NCBI RefSeq assembly: GCF_024498195.1
Contig: NZ_CP101824.1
Span: 2,852,001-2,916,000, forward strand
Source: Halovivax cerinus
Lineage (GTDB): Archaea > Halobacteriota > Halobacteria > Halobacteriales > Natrialbaceae
Direction: 5' to 3'
DNA length: 64,000 bases
Part shown: positions 26,344-34,353 of the stretch, one piece after another
Layout: each line of letters starts with the position of its first letter
How positions within the stretch are numbered: the first letter of the stretch is position 1
Made by a program: the position numbers and the translations under genes
Notes under the pieces: generated by a model
Seen by the model: the letters and a program-made list of their open reading frames with translations, nothing else
What the model was told of the DNA's origin: nothing
The model's database searches: none

Positions 26344-27297
26344 TCAGGCGGTCACGGATTCGTCGATCGCGTCGAGCTGTTCTCGGTAGCGGTTTCTGAC
26401 GGTAACGACCGTCGTCTGGGCCGTCTCGGCGACCGCGCGCTGCGGGATCGTCTCGTCGCACAGGAGCCCGGCGGCGTAGATCGCGGCGGCGGCGAATCCC
26501 GTCGGCGACTTCCCCGAGTGGAGTCCGAGTTCGGTCGTCTCGTCGATGATGTCGATGGCCGTCGTCTCGACGTCGCTACTCACGTCGAGTTCCGAGCAGA
26601 ACCGTGGAACGAACTGCCTGGGGTTCGTCGGCTCTAAGTTGATGTCGAGTTCGTCGGCGATGTACCGGTACGTACGCCCGATCTCGCGCTGTTCGACCCG
26701 GGAGACCGCGGTCACCTCTTCGAGACTCCGTGGAATGTTGCTCTTTCGACAGGACATGTACAGCGCGCTGGTCGCGACACCCTCGATCGATCGGCCGCGG
26801 ATCAGGTCCCGATCCAGCGCCTGTCTGTAGATGACGCTGGCCGTCTCTTTGACCGGATTCGGGACGCCGAGAGCGCTCACCATGCGGTCGATCTCCGAGA
26901 GCGCGTACTTCAGGTTGCGCTCGCCCGCGTTCTTCGTTCGGATGCGCTCCTGCCAGACCCGCAGTCGGTGAAGCTGACCGTGTTTTCCGGCGTCCATCGA
27001 GTGCCCGTTCGCGTCGCGGTTGCGCCAGTCGATGGTCGTCGTCAGTCCCCGGTCGTGCATCGATTGCGTCAGCGGGGCGCCCACCCGTGACAGCTCTTCG
27101 TGTTCTCTGGCGTCGAACGCACGCCACTCGGGACCGTAATCGATGGGATCCTCGCTCAGGACGAGTCCGCACTCCTCGCAGACTAACTCACGCCGATCCG
27201 GATCGTGGATGACCGTCTCGGTCTCGCAGTCCGGACACCGACCGTCGCCGACGGTGGTCTCTTCACGGACGTTCTTTGTGGTGACGGACCGTGTCAT
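26344..27297 (-). CDS. tfb: Transcription initiation factor TFB
   Basis: This 317-residue archaeal TFIIB homologue recruits RNA polymerase to TBP-bound promoters. It has an N-terminal zinc ribbon (CPDCETE ... CEECGLV), a B-reader/linker region (YGPEWRAFDAREHEELSRVGAPLT and IDWRNRDANG), then two cyclin-like repeats: LKYALSEIDRMVSALGVP..SVIYRQALDR with RSIEGVATSALYMSCRK, and VETTAIDIIDETTELGLHSGKSPTGFAAAAIYAAGLL. I chose ATG 27297 rather than 27321. Haloarchaea carry several TFBs with different promoter preferences. This one sits inside the glycan region. Confidence 0.95.
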   Translation of the reverse strand: MTRSVTTKNVREETTVGDGRCPDCETETVIHDPDRRELVCEECGLVLSEDPIDYGPEWRAFDAREHEELSRVGAPLTQSMHDRGLTTTIDWRNRDANGHSMDAGKHGQLHRLRVWQERIRTKNAGERNLKYALSEIDRMVSALGVPNPVKETASVIYRQALDRDLIRGRSIEGVATSALYMSCRKSNIPRSLEEVTAVSRVEQREIGRTYRYIADELDINLEPTNPRQFVPRFCSELDVSSDVETTAIDIIDETTELGLHSGKSPTGFAAAAIYAAGLLCDETIPQRAVAETAQTTVVTVRNRYREQLDAIDESVTA

Positions 27298-28170
27298 CAG
27301 TGGATTGGCAGACTCAGGCACGCACCGTAAGGGCTTGCCATGGTTTCAGGAGAAATACGCTCTTACTCGCGTCCCTCTCGGCGCCGAGCCGGTTTGCGTT
27401 CTCGTCCGTCGCATCGCACACGAACGGTCACCGTTCACGTCGTGTGTCCGCGTGAGAATCACACCCCGAACGCGAAGGCGGTTGTCTCGTCGGCTCCGAG
27501 AGCGGCCTTACGTCGCATGCGTGATACTGTCCTCCGAAACCACAGGCGATGCGTCCGAACGGCCCTGCGGTATAACGACGAGCGTACAAGCGTCGCCACG
27601 GTGCAACCGGCTGATCGCCGATCGACGACCCCATTCGATACCCGGCCTGGTATCGGTTACGAGCGGTGTCCGATGCCCGATTCGTGTTTGGGACGCGTCG
27701 CGTCGGTCCGAAGCGTGTCGTCGAACTGCGAGTACCGGCGGGCGGCGAGCCGGACATCGATTGCGGAGACGTCGGACGCGGACGCGTCGCCGTTCGGCCG
27801 TCCTCGGAGCGGTCGAAACCGCCACATAGCGGGCGACCGATCGTCGGTTTCGGGTCGCCTGTCTCGGCGTAACCGGTCGTTGTCACGGTTCCCATCGGGT
27901 CACGCTTTTGTCGGTCCGACTGTTCTGTCTGCGGTAATGGACCGCGAGGCTCGTCTGTGGCTTCGAGATCGGACCGGTCGAGGGTGGTGTCTTCCGGCGC
28001 CTTCGAACAATTCCGTCGATGCGAGACGGACGGTACACTGGTCCCTCTCACCGACTGCCGCGAGACGTAGTGTACCGTCGACGCGGACTGGTGGATCGAC
28101 GGAACGCCACCGTTCGTCGCCGCCCGATCGTGTACGAATACCCTGTAAATCCGGTAGCAGACGTTTGCAA
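27298..28170. other. Longest gene-free stretch of the central region
   Basis: About 870 bases upstream of the 28171 inverted repeat contain no frame with acidic composition, motif or membrane pattern. Frames of up to about 337 codons open here, but they are Arg/Ser/Thr-rich and look like shadows of high-GC DNA. No tRNA or obvious repeat was recognised. Confidence 0.5.
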
Positions 28171-28208
28171 ACGGTGAAAAACGTGGGGGTGTTTAAGAGT
28201 TTCACCGT
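28171..28208. promoter_or_regulatory. Inverted repeat flanking a TATA-like element
   Basis: A perfect 9-base inverted repeat, ACGGTGAAA at 28171-28179 and TTTCACCGT at 28200-28208, encloses TTTAAGA (28192-28198), a good haloarchaeal TATA element. A repressor bound to the arms would cover the promoter. The next gene on the + strand starts at 28353. Confidence 0.6.
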
Positions 28209-28352
28209 GGGGTTACCAGTTGGTGTGTCATACGTGAATCCGATCGGTAGCCAGAGGGTATCGACGAGGAGCGACAGCGTCCCCACTCGTCAGCAGACAC
28301 AGTCGTCAGTATCGGTCGAATACGACCGCCATCGAGACGAGGGTCGGAGGTA

Positions 28353-28949
28353 ATGTCGTCCGTCGATACATCCCTGCCGGAAGAAATTACGTCGGTCACC
28401 GACGATTCGAGCGCCGACGGTCTCTCGAAGGACGTCATCTTCGAACTGCTCAAGAACCGGCGTCGCCGGGAGGTGCTTTCGTACCTCCTCGACTGTGAGG
28501 GGACCGTCACGCTCTCAGAACTGGCCGAACAGATCGCCGCCTGGGAGAACGACACGACCGTCGACCAGCTCAACTCGGACCAGCGAAAGCGCGTCTACGT
28601 CGCCCTCTACCAGACGCACTTGCCGAAGATGGACGACGCTGGCATCATCGAGTACGACCAGGATCGCGGCTTGATCGACCTGTCCGACAACGCGGACTTA
28701 CTGGTGATGTACCTCGATACGGAGACACACACGCACGACCGATGGGACCGGTGGTACGCCGCGTTGAGCCTCGCCGGACTGCTCGTCTTGCTGGCTGGCG
28801 TCGGCGGAGTACCGGTCGTCGGCGCGATACCGCTCTCGATTCTCTCGGTGCTGGTCGTTGGCGCCGTCTGCTGTCTCTCGGCAGTCCACGTCGTCGTCAA
28901 CAAACGGATCCAGCGCCACGTCGACGGTAAGCTCTCCCGGATCGAGTGA
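28353..28949 (+). CDS. DUF7344-type winged-helix membrane protein 1
   Basis: This 198-residue protein has an N-terminal winged-helix domain: FELLKNRRRREVLSYLLDCEG, then LSELAEQIAAWEN, then KRVYVALYQTHLPKMDDAGIIEYD. The last block contains the YQTHLPKM signature also seen in the proteins at 47329 and 51891. Two transmembrane helices follow (about 133-175). I assign it to the haloarchaeal DUF7344 group, probably membrane-associated transcription regulators. It lies downstream of an inverted repeat with an internal TATA-like element, so it may be autoregulated. A role in controlling the surrounding surface genes is inference. Confidence 0.75.
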   Translation: MSSVDTSLPEEITSVTDDSSADGLSKDVIFELLKNRRRREVLSYLLDCEGTVTLSELAEQIAAWENDTTVDQLNSDQRKRVYVALYQTHLPKMDDAGIIEYDQDRGLIDLSDNADLLVMYLDTETHTHDRWDRWYAALSLAGLLVLLAGVGGVPVVGAIPLSILSVLVVGAVCCLSAVHVVVNKRIQRHVDGKLSRIE

Positions 28950-29107
28950 CCGTCCAGTCGCCGTTCTATCGTCGTTCCCGGTACCCGTGTGACGGTTCGT
29001 CGGTTGGAGGCGGACACCGGCTACGCGCGCAGCGGTCCGGTATCTTCGTCCTGCTGACCGATCTCCGTCAGCCTGCCCTCCGACCGGTCTCGATCCGCCG
29101 TGTCCTC

Positions 29108-29289
29108 GTGTCTCGCAGACAGTTTCCTCCGCCGTGTCTCGCAGACTGGTCCCGCCGCCGTGTCTCGCAGACTGGTCCCGCCGCCGTGTCTCACAGACCA
29201 TCGTTTGCGCGGTGACCCGCAGATAGCGTTCGCCGACGTGTCTCACAGGCAGTCTTCGTCGACGTGTCGTCTCGATCGACGCCGCCACC
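29108..29289. repeat. 26-bp tandem repeat, about 7 copies
   Basis: Strictly 26-base periodic units start with GTG at 29108, 29134, 29160, 29186, 29212, 29238 and 29264. The consensus is GTGTCTCGCAGACTGGTCCC plus GCCGCC. The second and third copies are identical and the outer ones are increasingly diverged, as expected of unequal slippage from a centre. It lies in a 740-base gap without genes, and the remainder of that gap (28950-29107 and 29290-29691) shows nothing else I can name. Confidence 0.85.
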
Positions 29290-29691
29290 CTGTGTGCTCG
29301 ACGCGCCTCGATGACGAGCCATCACCTTCTTCCGTCCGATCGATCGGTCGGGGATACGCGTCGGCGTTCGGTTTCGGGTCCGTCACCGGAACCGGGTGTC
29401 CCGGATTCGACGTCCGGGCATGGAGCCGTCTTCGCCCTTCCTGCGGGAGACTTTAGGGGACCGACCTCGTAGAGACGGTTGGCTCCCGTCGATATCGACC
29501 AGTACCGGTACAGTTCGCGTGCCAGCTTGCTGTTCCCGGCGCGGGAGCCGATTTCTCTCCCGTGTAACGGCTGGAAGCGACGCACTCGGTTCGTCTCGGT
29601 TCCGTCGCAGTACCGGTACAGCCGACAGCCTGTACTACCTCACGGACCGGCTGGCGACCCACAACGCCGGATCGAGGTGGTCGAGAGCGTG

Positions 29692-31530
29692 TCAGTCGAA
29701 GCGAGCGGGATCGACCGGTTCACCGTCGATCGAGAGGGTGCGAACGTCGGTCCGACCGTCGTAGGGGGAGACGTCGAGCGAGGTAACCTCGCCGGTGACC
29801 TCCCAGACGGTGCGAGCGTCCTCGGACCCCGAGAGCCACCACTCGGCCCAGTCGTCGCCGTACGCCTCGCCCTCGGTGAGCCATCTGGCGTGGTCTGCGG
29901 CCGGTTCGATCTCGCCGTCGACATCGATCCGGTACCGACACTGTCCGGCGAGTTCTAGCGTGTGTTCTCGATCCGGTACGTACGCCGCACGATCGAGTTC
30001 CTCCCCGTTCACCGCGAGCGTGCGGACCGCCGTCTCGCCGGCGTAGTCCGTCAGTTCGAGCGAGGTGATCTCGCCGGTAAACTCCCAGGCGGTGCGGGCG
30101 TCCGCGGACCCCGAGAGCCACCACTCGGCCCAGTCGTCGCCGTACGCTTCACCCTCGGTGAGCCATCGCGCGTGGTCTGCGGCCGGTTCGATCTCGCCGT
30201 CGACTTCGACCCGGTATCGACACTGCCCGGCGATCTCCAGCGTGTTCCGGGCGGGTCGATCGTCGAATCGCGACGGGTCGACCGATTCGCCGTCGATCGT
30301 GATCGATCTGACGTCGGTCGCACCGTCGTAGGGCGAGACGTCGAGTGAGGTGATCTCGCCGGTGTAGTGCCAGGTCGTGCGGGCGTCCTCGGACCCCGAG
30401 AGCCACCACTCGGCCCAGTCGTCGCCGTACGCCTCGCCGCGAGAGAGGTAGCGACGGCTTGCGGACGCCGGAACGATCTCGCCGTCGACCTCGAGTCGGT
30501 AGCCGAACTGGCCGGCCAGTTCGATCGTGTGGTCGTACGCAGCGGTGATGGTGTTCGACCCGGCGAAGACCTCGTCGACCGACGTCGGACACCCCTCCGG
30601 GACGCGGTCGGTCGCGTTCGTCCCGTTTCCGCCGCCGTCTACGTACCGCACGTCGGCGCCTGGGTGATGGCGTTTTTCTCCACGCCACTGCGTTCCCTCG
30701 ACGTAGATCTCGCAGCGACCGCCGTCGCGACCGATATCCATCGCGTACGGGTAGTCTCCGGCGACGAAGTCCGAATCGTAGACCTCGACGCGACCGTCGT
30801 GTTCGTCAGTGTTCCAGACCCACAGCGGTCGCCCGTCGCGTCCGGCCGGCGTGTTCACCGCGACGCAATTGTCGACGACGCCCCGGGACAGCCGGAACCC
30901 GGCGACCCAGTTGTCCTTCGCGTAGCAATTTCTGAATCGGACCGTCCCGCGTCGCCCGTTGGCGTTCGATCCGGGTGCCGACGCGTAGAACGCGTTGTCG
31001 TGGGCCCCCTCGACGTAGATCCGATCGAAGTCGATGTGGCCGGCGTGCTCCGGCGAGACCCAGATGCCGAACTGCGGGTGACGTCGGTCGCCGATTCCGG
31101 CTTCGACGCCGTCGCCCATGTAGACGTTCTCGATCCGCGAGGTGCCCCCGCCGGTGTCGGCCACTCCCAGGGCCCTACCGCGATGACCGAATTCGCCCCT
31201 GAAGGCGACGTTTCGGATCGTCCAGTTCGTCCCGTCGGCGACGATCGTCGCCGCGGCGCCTGCTGCGCGCTGATCGAAGATCACGTTCTCGAACGTTTCG
31301 CCGTCGTCGAGACGGACGACTCTGCGTTCGCCCGGGTCCAGGGTGACGACGTCGGAATCGTCGCTCGCCGCCGACCCCTGTCCAGCGAGTCCCGCGGTCG
31401 CCGCAGCCGCAGCCGCGAGCTTCAGGTAGCCCCGTCGGTGCAGTAATCCCGTCTTATCCGAATGCTGGCGGGATGTCTCCGTGGTAACCGTTGATTGTCT
31501 CTCGTCCCGTTCCGGTAGATCGCGTGCCAT
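29692..31530 (-). CDS. Tat-exported beta-helix protein with three C-terminal repeats
   Basis: The protein is about 612 residues from ATG 31530. Starts at 31560 and 31566 are possible and lie closer to the TATA element at 31579-31592. A twin-arginine signal (LLHRRGYLKLAAAAAATAGLAG) indicates export by Tat. The mature part begins with a right-handed beta-helix domain (about 65-310) with TNWTIRNVAFRG, RIENVYMGDGVE and WVSPEHAGHIDFDRI. Three tandem repeats of about 95 residues follow, each with EVDGEI, GEAYGDDWAEWWLSGS and TGEITSL. It heads a family of three adjacent paralogues and is the only one with these repeats. The likely role is binding or processing surface polysaccharide. Confidence 0.8.
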   Translation of the reverse strand: MARDLPERDERQSTVTTETSRQHSDKTGLLHRRGYLKLAAAAAATAGLAGQGSAASDDSDVVTLDPGERRVVRLDDGETFENVIFDQRAAGAAATIVADGTNWTIRNVAFRGEFGHRGRALGVADTGGGTSRIENVYMGDGVEAGIGDRRHPQFGIWVSPEHAGHIDFDRIYVEGAHDNAFYASAPGSNANGRRGTVRFRNCYAKDNWVAGFRLSRGVVDNCVAVNTPAGRDGRPLWVWNTDEHDGRVEVYDSDFVAGDYPYAMDIGRDGGRCEIYVEGTQWRGEKRHHPGADVRYVDGGGNGTNATDRVPEGCPTSVDEVFAGSNTITAAYDHTIELAGQFGYRLEVDGEIVPASASRRYLSRGEAYGDDWAEWWLSGSEDARTTWHYTGEITSLDVSPYDGATDVRSITIDGESVDPSRFDDRPARNTLEIAGQCRYRVEVDGEIEPAADHARWLTEGEAYGDDWAEWWLSGSADARTAWEFTGEITSLELTDYAGETAVRTLAVNGEELDRAAYVPDREHTLELAGQCRYRIDVDGEIEPAADHARWLTEGEAYGDDWAEWWLSGSEDARTVWEVTGEVTSLDVSPYDGRTDVRTLSIDGEPVDPARFD

Positions 31531-31793
31531 GCGTTGTGGACGAGTCCGGGGAACGGCCATAAGCATTCTGGAACCAGTATAATTAAATTTTCGATACAGT
31601 ATTCGTCTCTAACGCTGGGTTCGGGGACCCAACGAGGAACTGCTCGGAAGCATATAGTGTCCCGGTAGTGTGAGTCTCTCCGGAGATGACTCGTAACGCG
31701 ATTGTACCTGACTTTCGACGGCGAGTCTGCGTCGACGTGGTGCGGTAACTGGTCGGTGTGAAGAAGAGTGCCAGGTGGAGTCGGGCGTCCCTA

Positions 31794-32786
31794 TCAGAAC
31801 ACCCAGCAGGTGAACGGACTGCAGCTCCCGGACCCATCAGACGGCGTGTCGGGTTCAGTCGCGTCGGCGCCCGACGCCGCTTCCTCGGCGCTCGTCGGAC
31901 ACCCATCGGGGACTCGTGATCCGTCCGGTTCGCCATCGCTCCCGTCGATCGAGATGGTCGATCCGCTTCGTCGCTGCAATCCGCCGTGGAAGTCGGTGTC
32001 GAACCGGACGTTCGTCGCCTCGACGTGCGTCTGTCCGCCGTTCGCGCCGGCTGCGATGGCGTAGTGACGCCCGTTCACGTCGAGGTCACAGTCTCGGATC
32101 TCGACCGGTCCGGGCGCCCACGCCCAGATTCCACGGCCGTCTTTGTGTCGGTCGTCGTTCAACGCGACGCAGTTCTCGACCCGTCCCTTCGCGAGACGGT
32201 AGTGAGCGACCCAGGAGTTCGCCGAGTAACAGTTCTTCAACGCGACCGTTCCCGCGCCTTTCGGAGCGGAACAGTAGAAGGAGTTGTCGCCCATCTCCTG
32301 GACGTTCACCCGATCGATCTCGAGGTGGCCGGCGTGTTCGGGTGCGACCCAGAGGCCGAGGCCGTGTCGGTGCCCCGCGCTCGCACCATCACCGAGGTAG
32401 ACGTTCTCGACCACTGAGGTACCGTCGCCGGGTTCGGTGACACCCATGATTCCGGTCGGTGGTGAGTCCATCCGGCCCTCGAAGCCGACGTTTCGGATCG
32501 TCGTGTTCGACGCGTGGGCGTCGACCGTCGCCGACGCTCCCGACGCGGTGACGTCGATCAGGGTATTCTCGAGTGCCTCCCCAGCATTCAGACTGACGAC
32601 ACGGTGCTCGCCCGCATCGACGGTAATCGTCTCGTACTCCGTCGCGCTGACGAGTCCCGCTGCGCCGACGCCGACCGCTGTTGCGCTGCCGAGCCCGGCC
32701 AGTTGCAGGTATCGTCGCCGTCCCATCGATTCGGTTCCAGAACCGATCCGTGTCGATCGATCGTCTTCGATCCGTTCGCGTGCCAT
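31794..32786 (-). CDS. Tat-exported beta-helix protein, paralogue 2
   Basis: This 330-residue protein starts from ATG 32786, 26 bases after a TATTATAAA element, which fits a leaderless transcript. The Tat signal is MGRRRYLQLAGLGSATAVG. The beta-helix domain matches the neighbours, with TTIRNVGFEGR, VVENVYLGDGASAG, WVAPEHAGHLEIDRVNVQEMGDNSFYCSAP and WVAHYRLAKGRVENC. It ends in a Ser/Asp/Pro-rich tail with two cysteines (GSCSPFTCWVF) instead of the repeats of paralogue 1. It is presumably a secreted, cell-surface protein. No catalytic residue pattern is obvious, so pectate-lyase-like activity is only a possibility. Confidence 0.8.
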   Translation of the reverse strand: MARERIEDDRSTRIGSGTESMGRRRYLQLAGLGSATAVGVGAAGLVSATEYETITVDAGEHRVVSLNAGEALENTLIDVTASGASATVDAHASNTTIRNVGFEGRMDSPPTGIMGVTEPGDGTSVVENVYLGDGASAGHRHGLGLWVAPEHAGHLEIDRVNVQEMGDNSFYCSAPKGAGTVALKNCYSANSWVAHYRLAKGRVENCVALNDDRHKDGRGIWAWAPGPVEIRDCDLDVNGRHYAIAAGANGGQTHVEATNVRFDTDFHGGLQRRSGSTISIDGSDGEPDGSRVPDGCPTSAEEAASGADATEPDTPSDGSGSCSPFTCWVF

Positions 32787-33091
32787 GTCCGGTAACACGA
32801 GGATACTATTATAAATCTTACCCTGTCTAACGAGTATAATTTGATGAATGTAGTATAAATATGGGTGTTGCTACGTGTATGTAGTGAGAATATCCATAGT
32901 ACTATTCGATCGGCCGTCGGTCCACTCGTCCGGCGTGTGGTCGAAGTAACGACCTATTACCGGCGTGGACGGGCCAACGCAGTTCCCTCACGAAGACGAG
33001 TACCGACCGAGTCGGTGACGACGACTGCCATCGGTACGGGTGTCCACCCGTCGGTCGGCGATCGGGACGGACGGATCGCTGGACGAACCGG
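32787..33091. other. AT-rich promoter region and short gap
   Basis: The first 120 bases (to about 32910) are markedly AT-rich and hold the TATA element of paralogue 2 (TATTATAAA near 32808). Further AT boxes (GTATAATTTG, GTATAAATATG) lie on either strand. The rest, to 33091, is ordinary GC-rich sequence without a gene. Confidence 0.5.
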
Positions 33092-34012
33092 TTATCGGCC
33101 GCGCGCCGCCTCGGCCGGCGACTCGGGGCACGAGTCCGGACAGACGTCTTCGGGTTCGCGGTCGGCTTCGTCGACGATGTCGATCGTTCCACCGTCGACC
33201 TCGTTGAGACCGCCGTGGTACTCGGTCGAGAAGGCCGTGTCCGAGACCTCGACGGTCGATCCGGATCCGTTCGCACCGGATTCGATAGCGTAGTGTCTGC
33301 CGTTCATCGCCAGGTTACACCCGCGGACCTCGACGGCTCCAGGCGACCACGCCCAGACGCCGCGGCCGTCCTTGTGTTCGCCGGTGTTGACCGCGGTGCA
33401 GTTTTCGACCGTTCCGTCCGCCAGTCGAAAGTGAGAAACCCAGGAGTTCGCGGAGTAACTGTTTCGGATGTCCACGGTACCGCCGCCTTTGGTTCCGGGG
33501 GCGGAGCAGTAGAACGAGTTGTCACCCATCTCCTGGACGTTGACGCCGTCGATGTCGATGTGGCCGGTGTGATCGGGCGCGACCCAGACACCGAGCCCGA
33601 TTCGGTGTCCCTGACTGGCGCCGTCGCCGAGGTAGACGTGTTCGATTGTGGATGTGTTTCCGCCCGTGTCCGCGACGCCGAAGACGGCTTCTTTTCGATC
33701 GACGCGACCCTCGACGCCCACGTTTCTGATCGTCCAGTCGGTGCCCATCGCGCTGATGGTCACGTGGGTGTCGGGAGCCGTACAGTCGTAGACGACGTTC
33801 TCTAACGTCTCTCCGTCGCCGACGGAGACCGTCTTACGCTCCCCCTGTTCGAGCGTAATCGTCTCGTACTCGGCCGAGTCCGCACCGGCTGTGCCCGCGA
33901 CGCCGGTCGCTGCGACTCCAGCAGCCGCGGCGACGGAACTGACGAAACTGCGGCGAGTAAATCGCGGGTTATCGTGGTCGGTGGTCGAACCGGTGTGGGG
34001 GTAATCGGTCAT
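33092..34012 (-). CDS. Tat-exported beta-helix protein, paralogue 3
   Basis: This 306-residue protein has the Tat signal FTRRSFVSSVAAAAGVAATG. The beta-helix domain is close to paralogue 2: EYETITLEQGERKTVSVGDGE, TDWTIRNVGVEGR, IEHVYLGDGASQG, WVAPDHTGHIDIDGVNVQEMGDNSFYCSAP and KDGRGVWAWSPGAVEVRGC. A short acidic tail contains CPDSCPESP. An ATACATAAAC element about 25 bases before ATG 34012 indicates a leaderless mRNA. Each paralogue has its own promoter, so the three genes are co-oriented but not one operon. They probably arose by local duplication. Confidence 0.8.
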   Translation of the reverse strand: MTDYPHTGSTTDHDNPRFTRRSFVSSVAAAAGVAATGVAGTAGADSAEYETITLEQGERKTVSVGDGETLENVVYDCTAPDTHVTISAMGTDWTIRNVGVEGRVDRKEAVFGVADTGGNTSTIEHVYLGDGASQGHRIGLGVWVAPDHTGHIDIDGVNVQEMGDNSFYCSAPGTKGGGTVDIRNSYSANSWVSHFRLADGTVENCTAVNTGEHKDGRGVWAWSPGAVEVRGCNLAMNGRHYAIESGANGSGSTVEVSDTAFSTEYHGGLNEVDGGTIDIVDEADREPEDVCPDSCPESPAEAARGR

Positions 34013-34353
34013 ACACTCCCGTAACAGGACGTTTAATACATAAACTTTTCCGTGTAACTAATGTCCGATCCGGTGAGTGTCCGTCGCGAGAGGTACTCAC
34101 GTGCGACGGTGTTTCGTGACGGCCGGTTGGTTTCCCGTGGTTCGTCGGATTCGGAACGTGAACTCGACGCTGGCGACGTGATATCGAACCTGTCGAGTAC
34201 CCATCGACACCGATCGCGTTCCCCTGTCGGAACGACGATCAGAGAGGCGGTACGAATCCGAGACCTGGAGTGATATCGAACCGGATGGGCGACGGATGGA
34301 ATCGGTCTGCGGCGTGGCGGTGGAACAGGCGGAGATCGAATCCCGGCTGGCGA
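34013..34353. other. Intergenic region after the membrane protein gene
   Basis: About 340 bases lie between the start of the third beta-helix gene and the end of the 36165 membrane gene. The first 30 bases hold the TATA element for the beta-helix gene. No other motif, repeat or gene is recognised. A 70-codon frame at 34061 looks like chance. Confidence 0.45.

Noticed and set aside
27340-28353. 337-residue + frame in the gene desert
   Set aside because: It is Arg/Ser/Thr-rich with no acidic bias or motif, unlike true haloarchaeal proteins.
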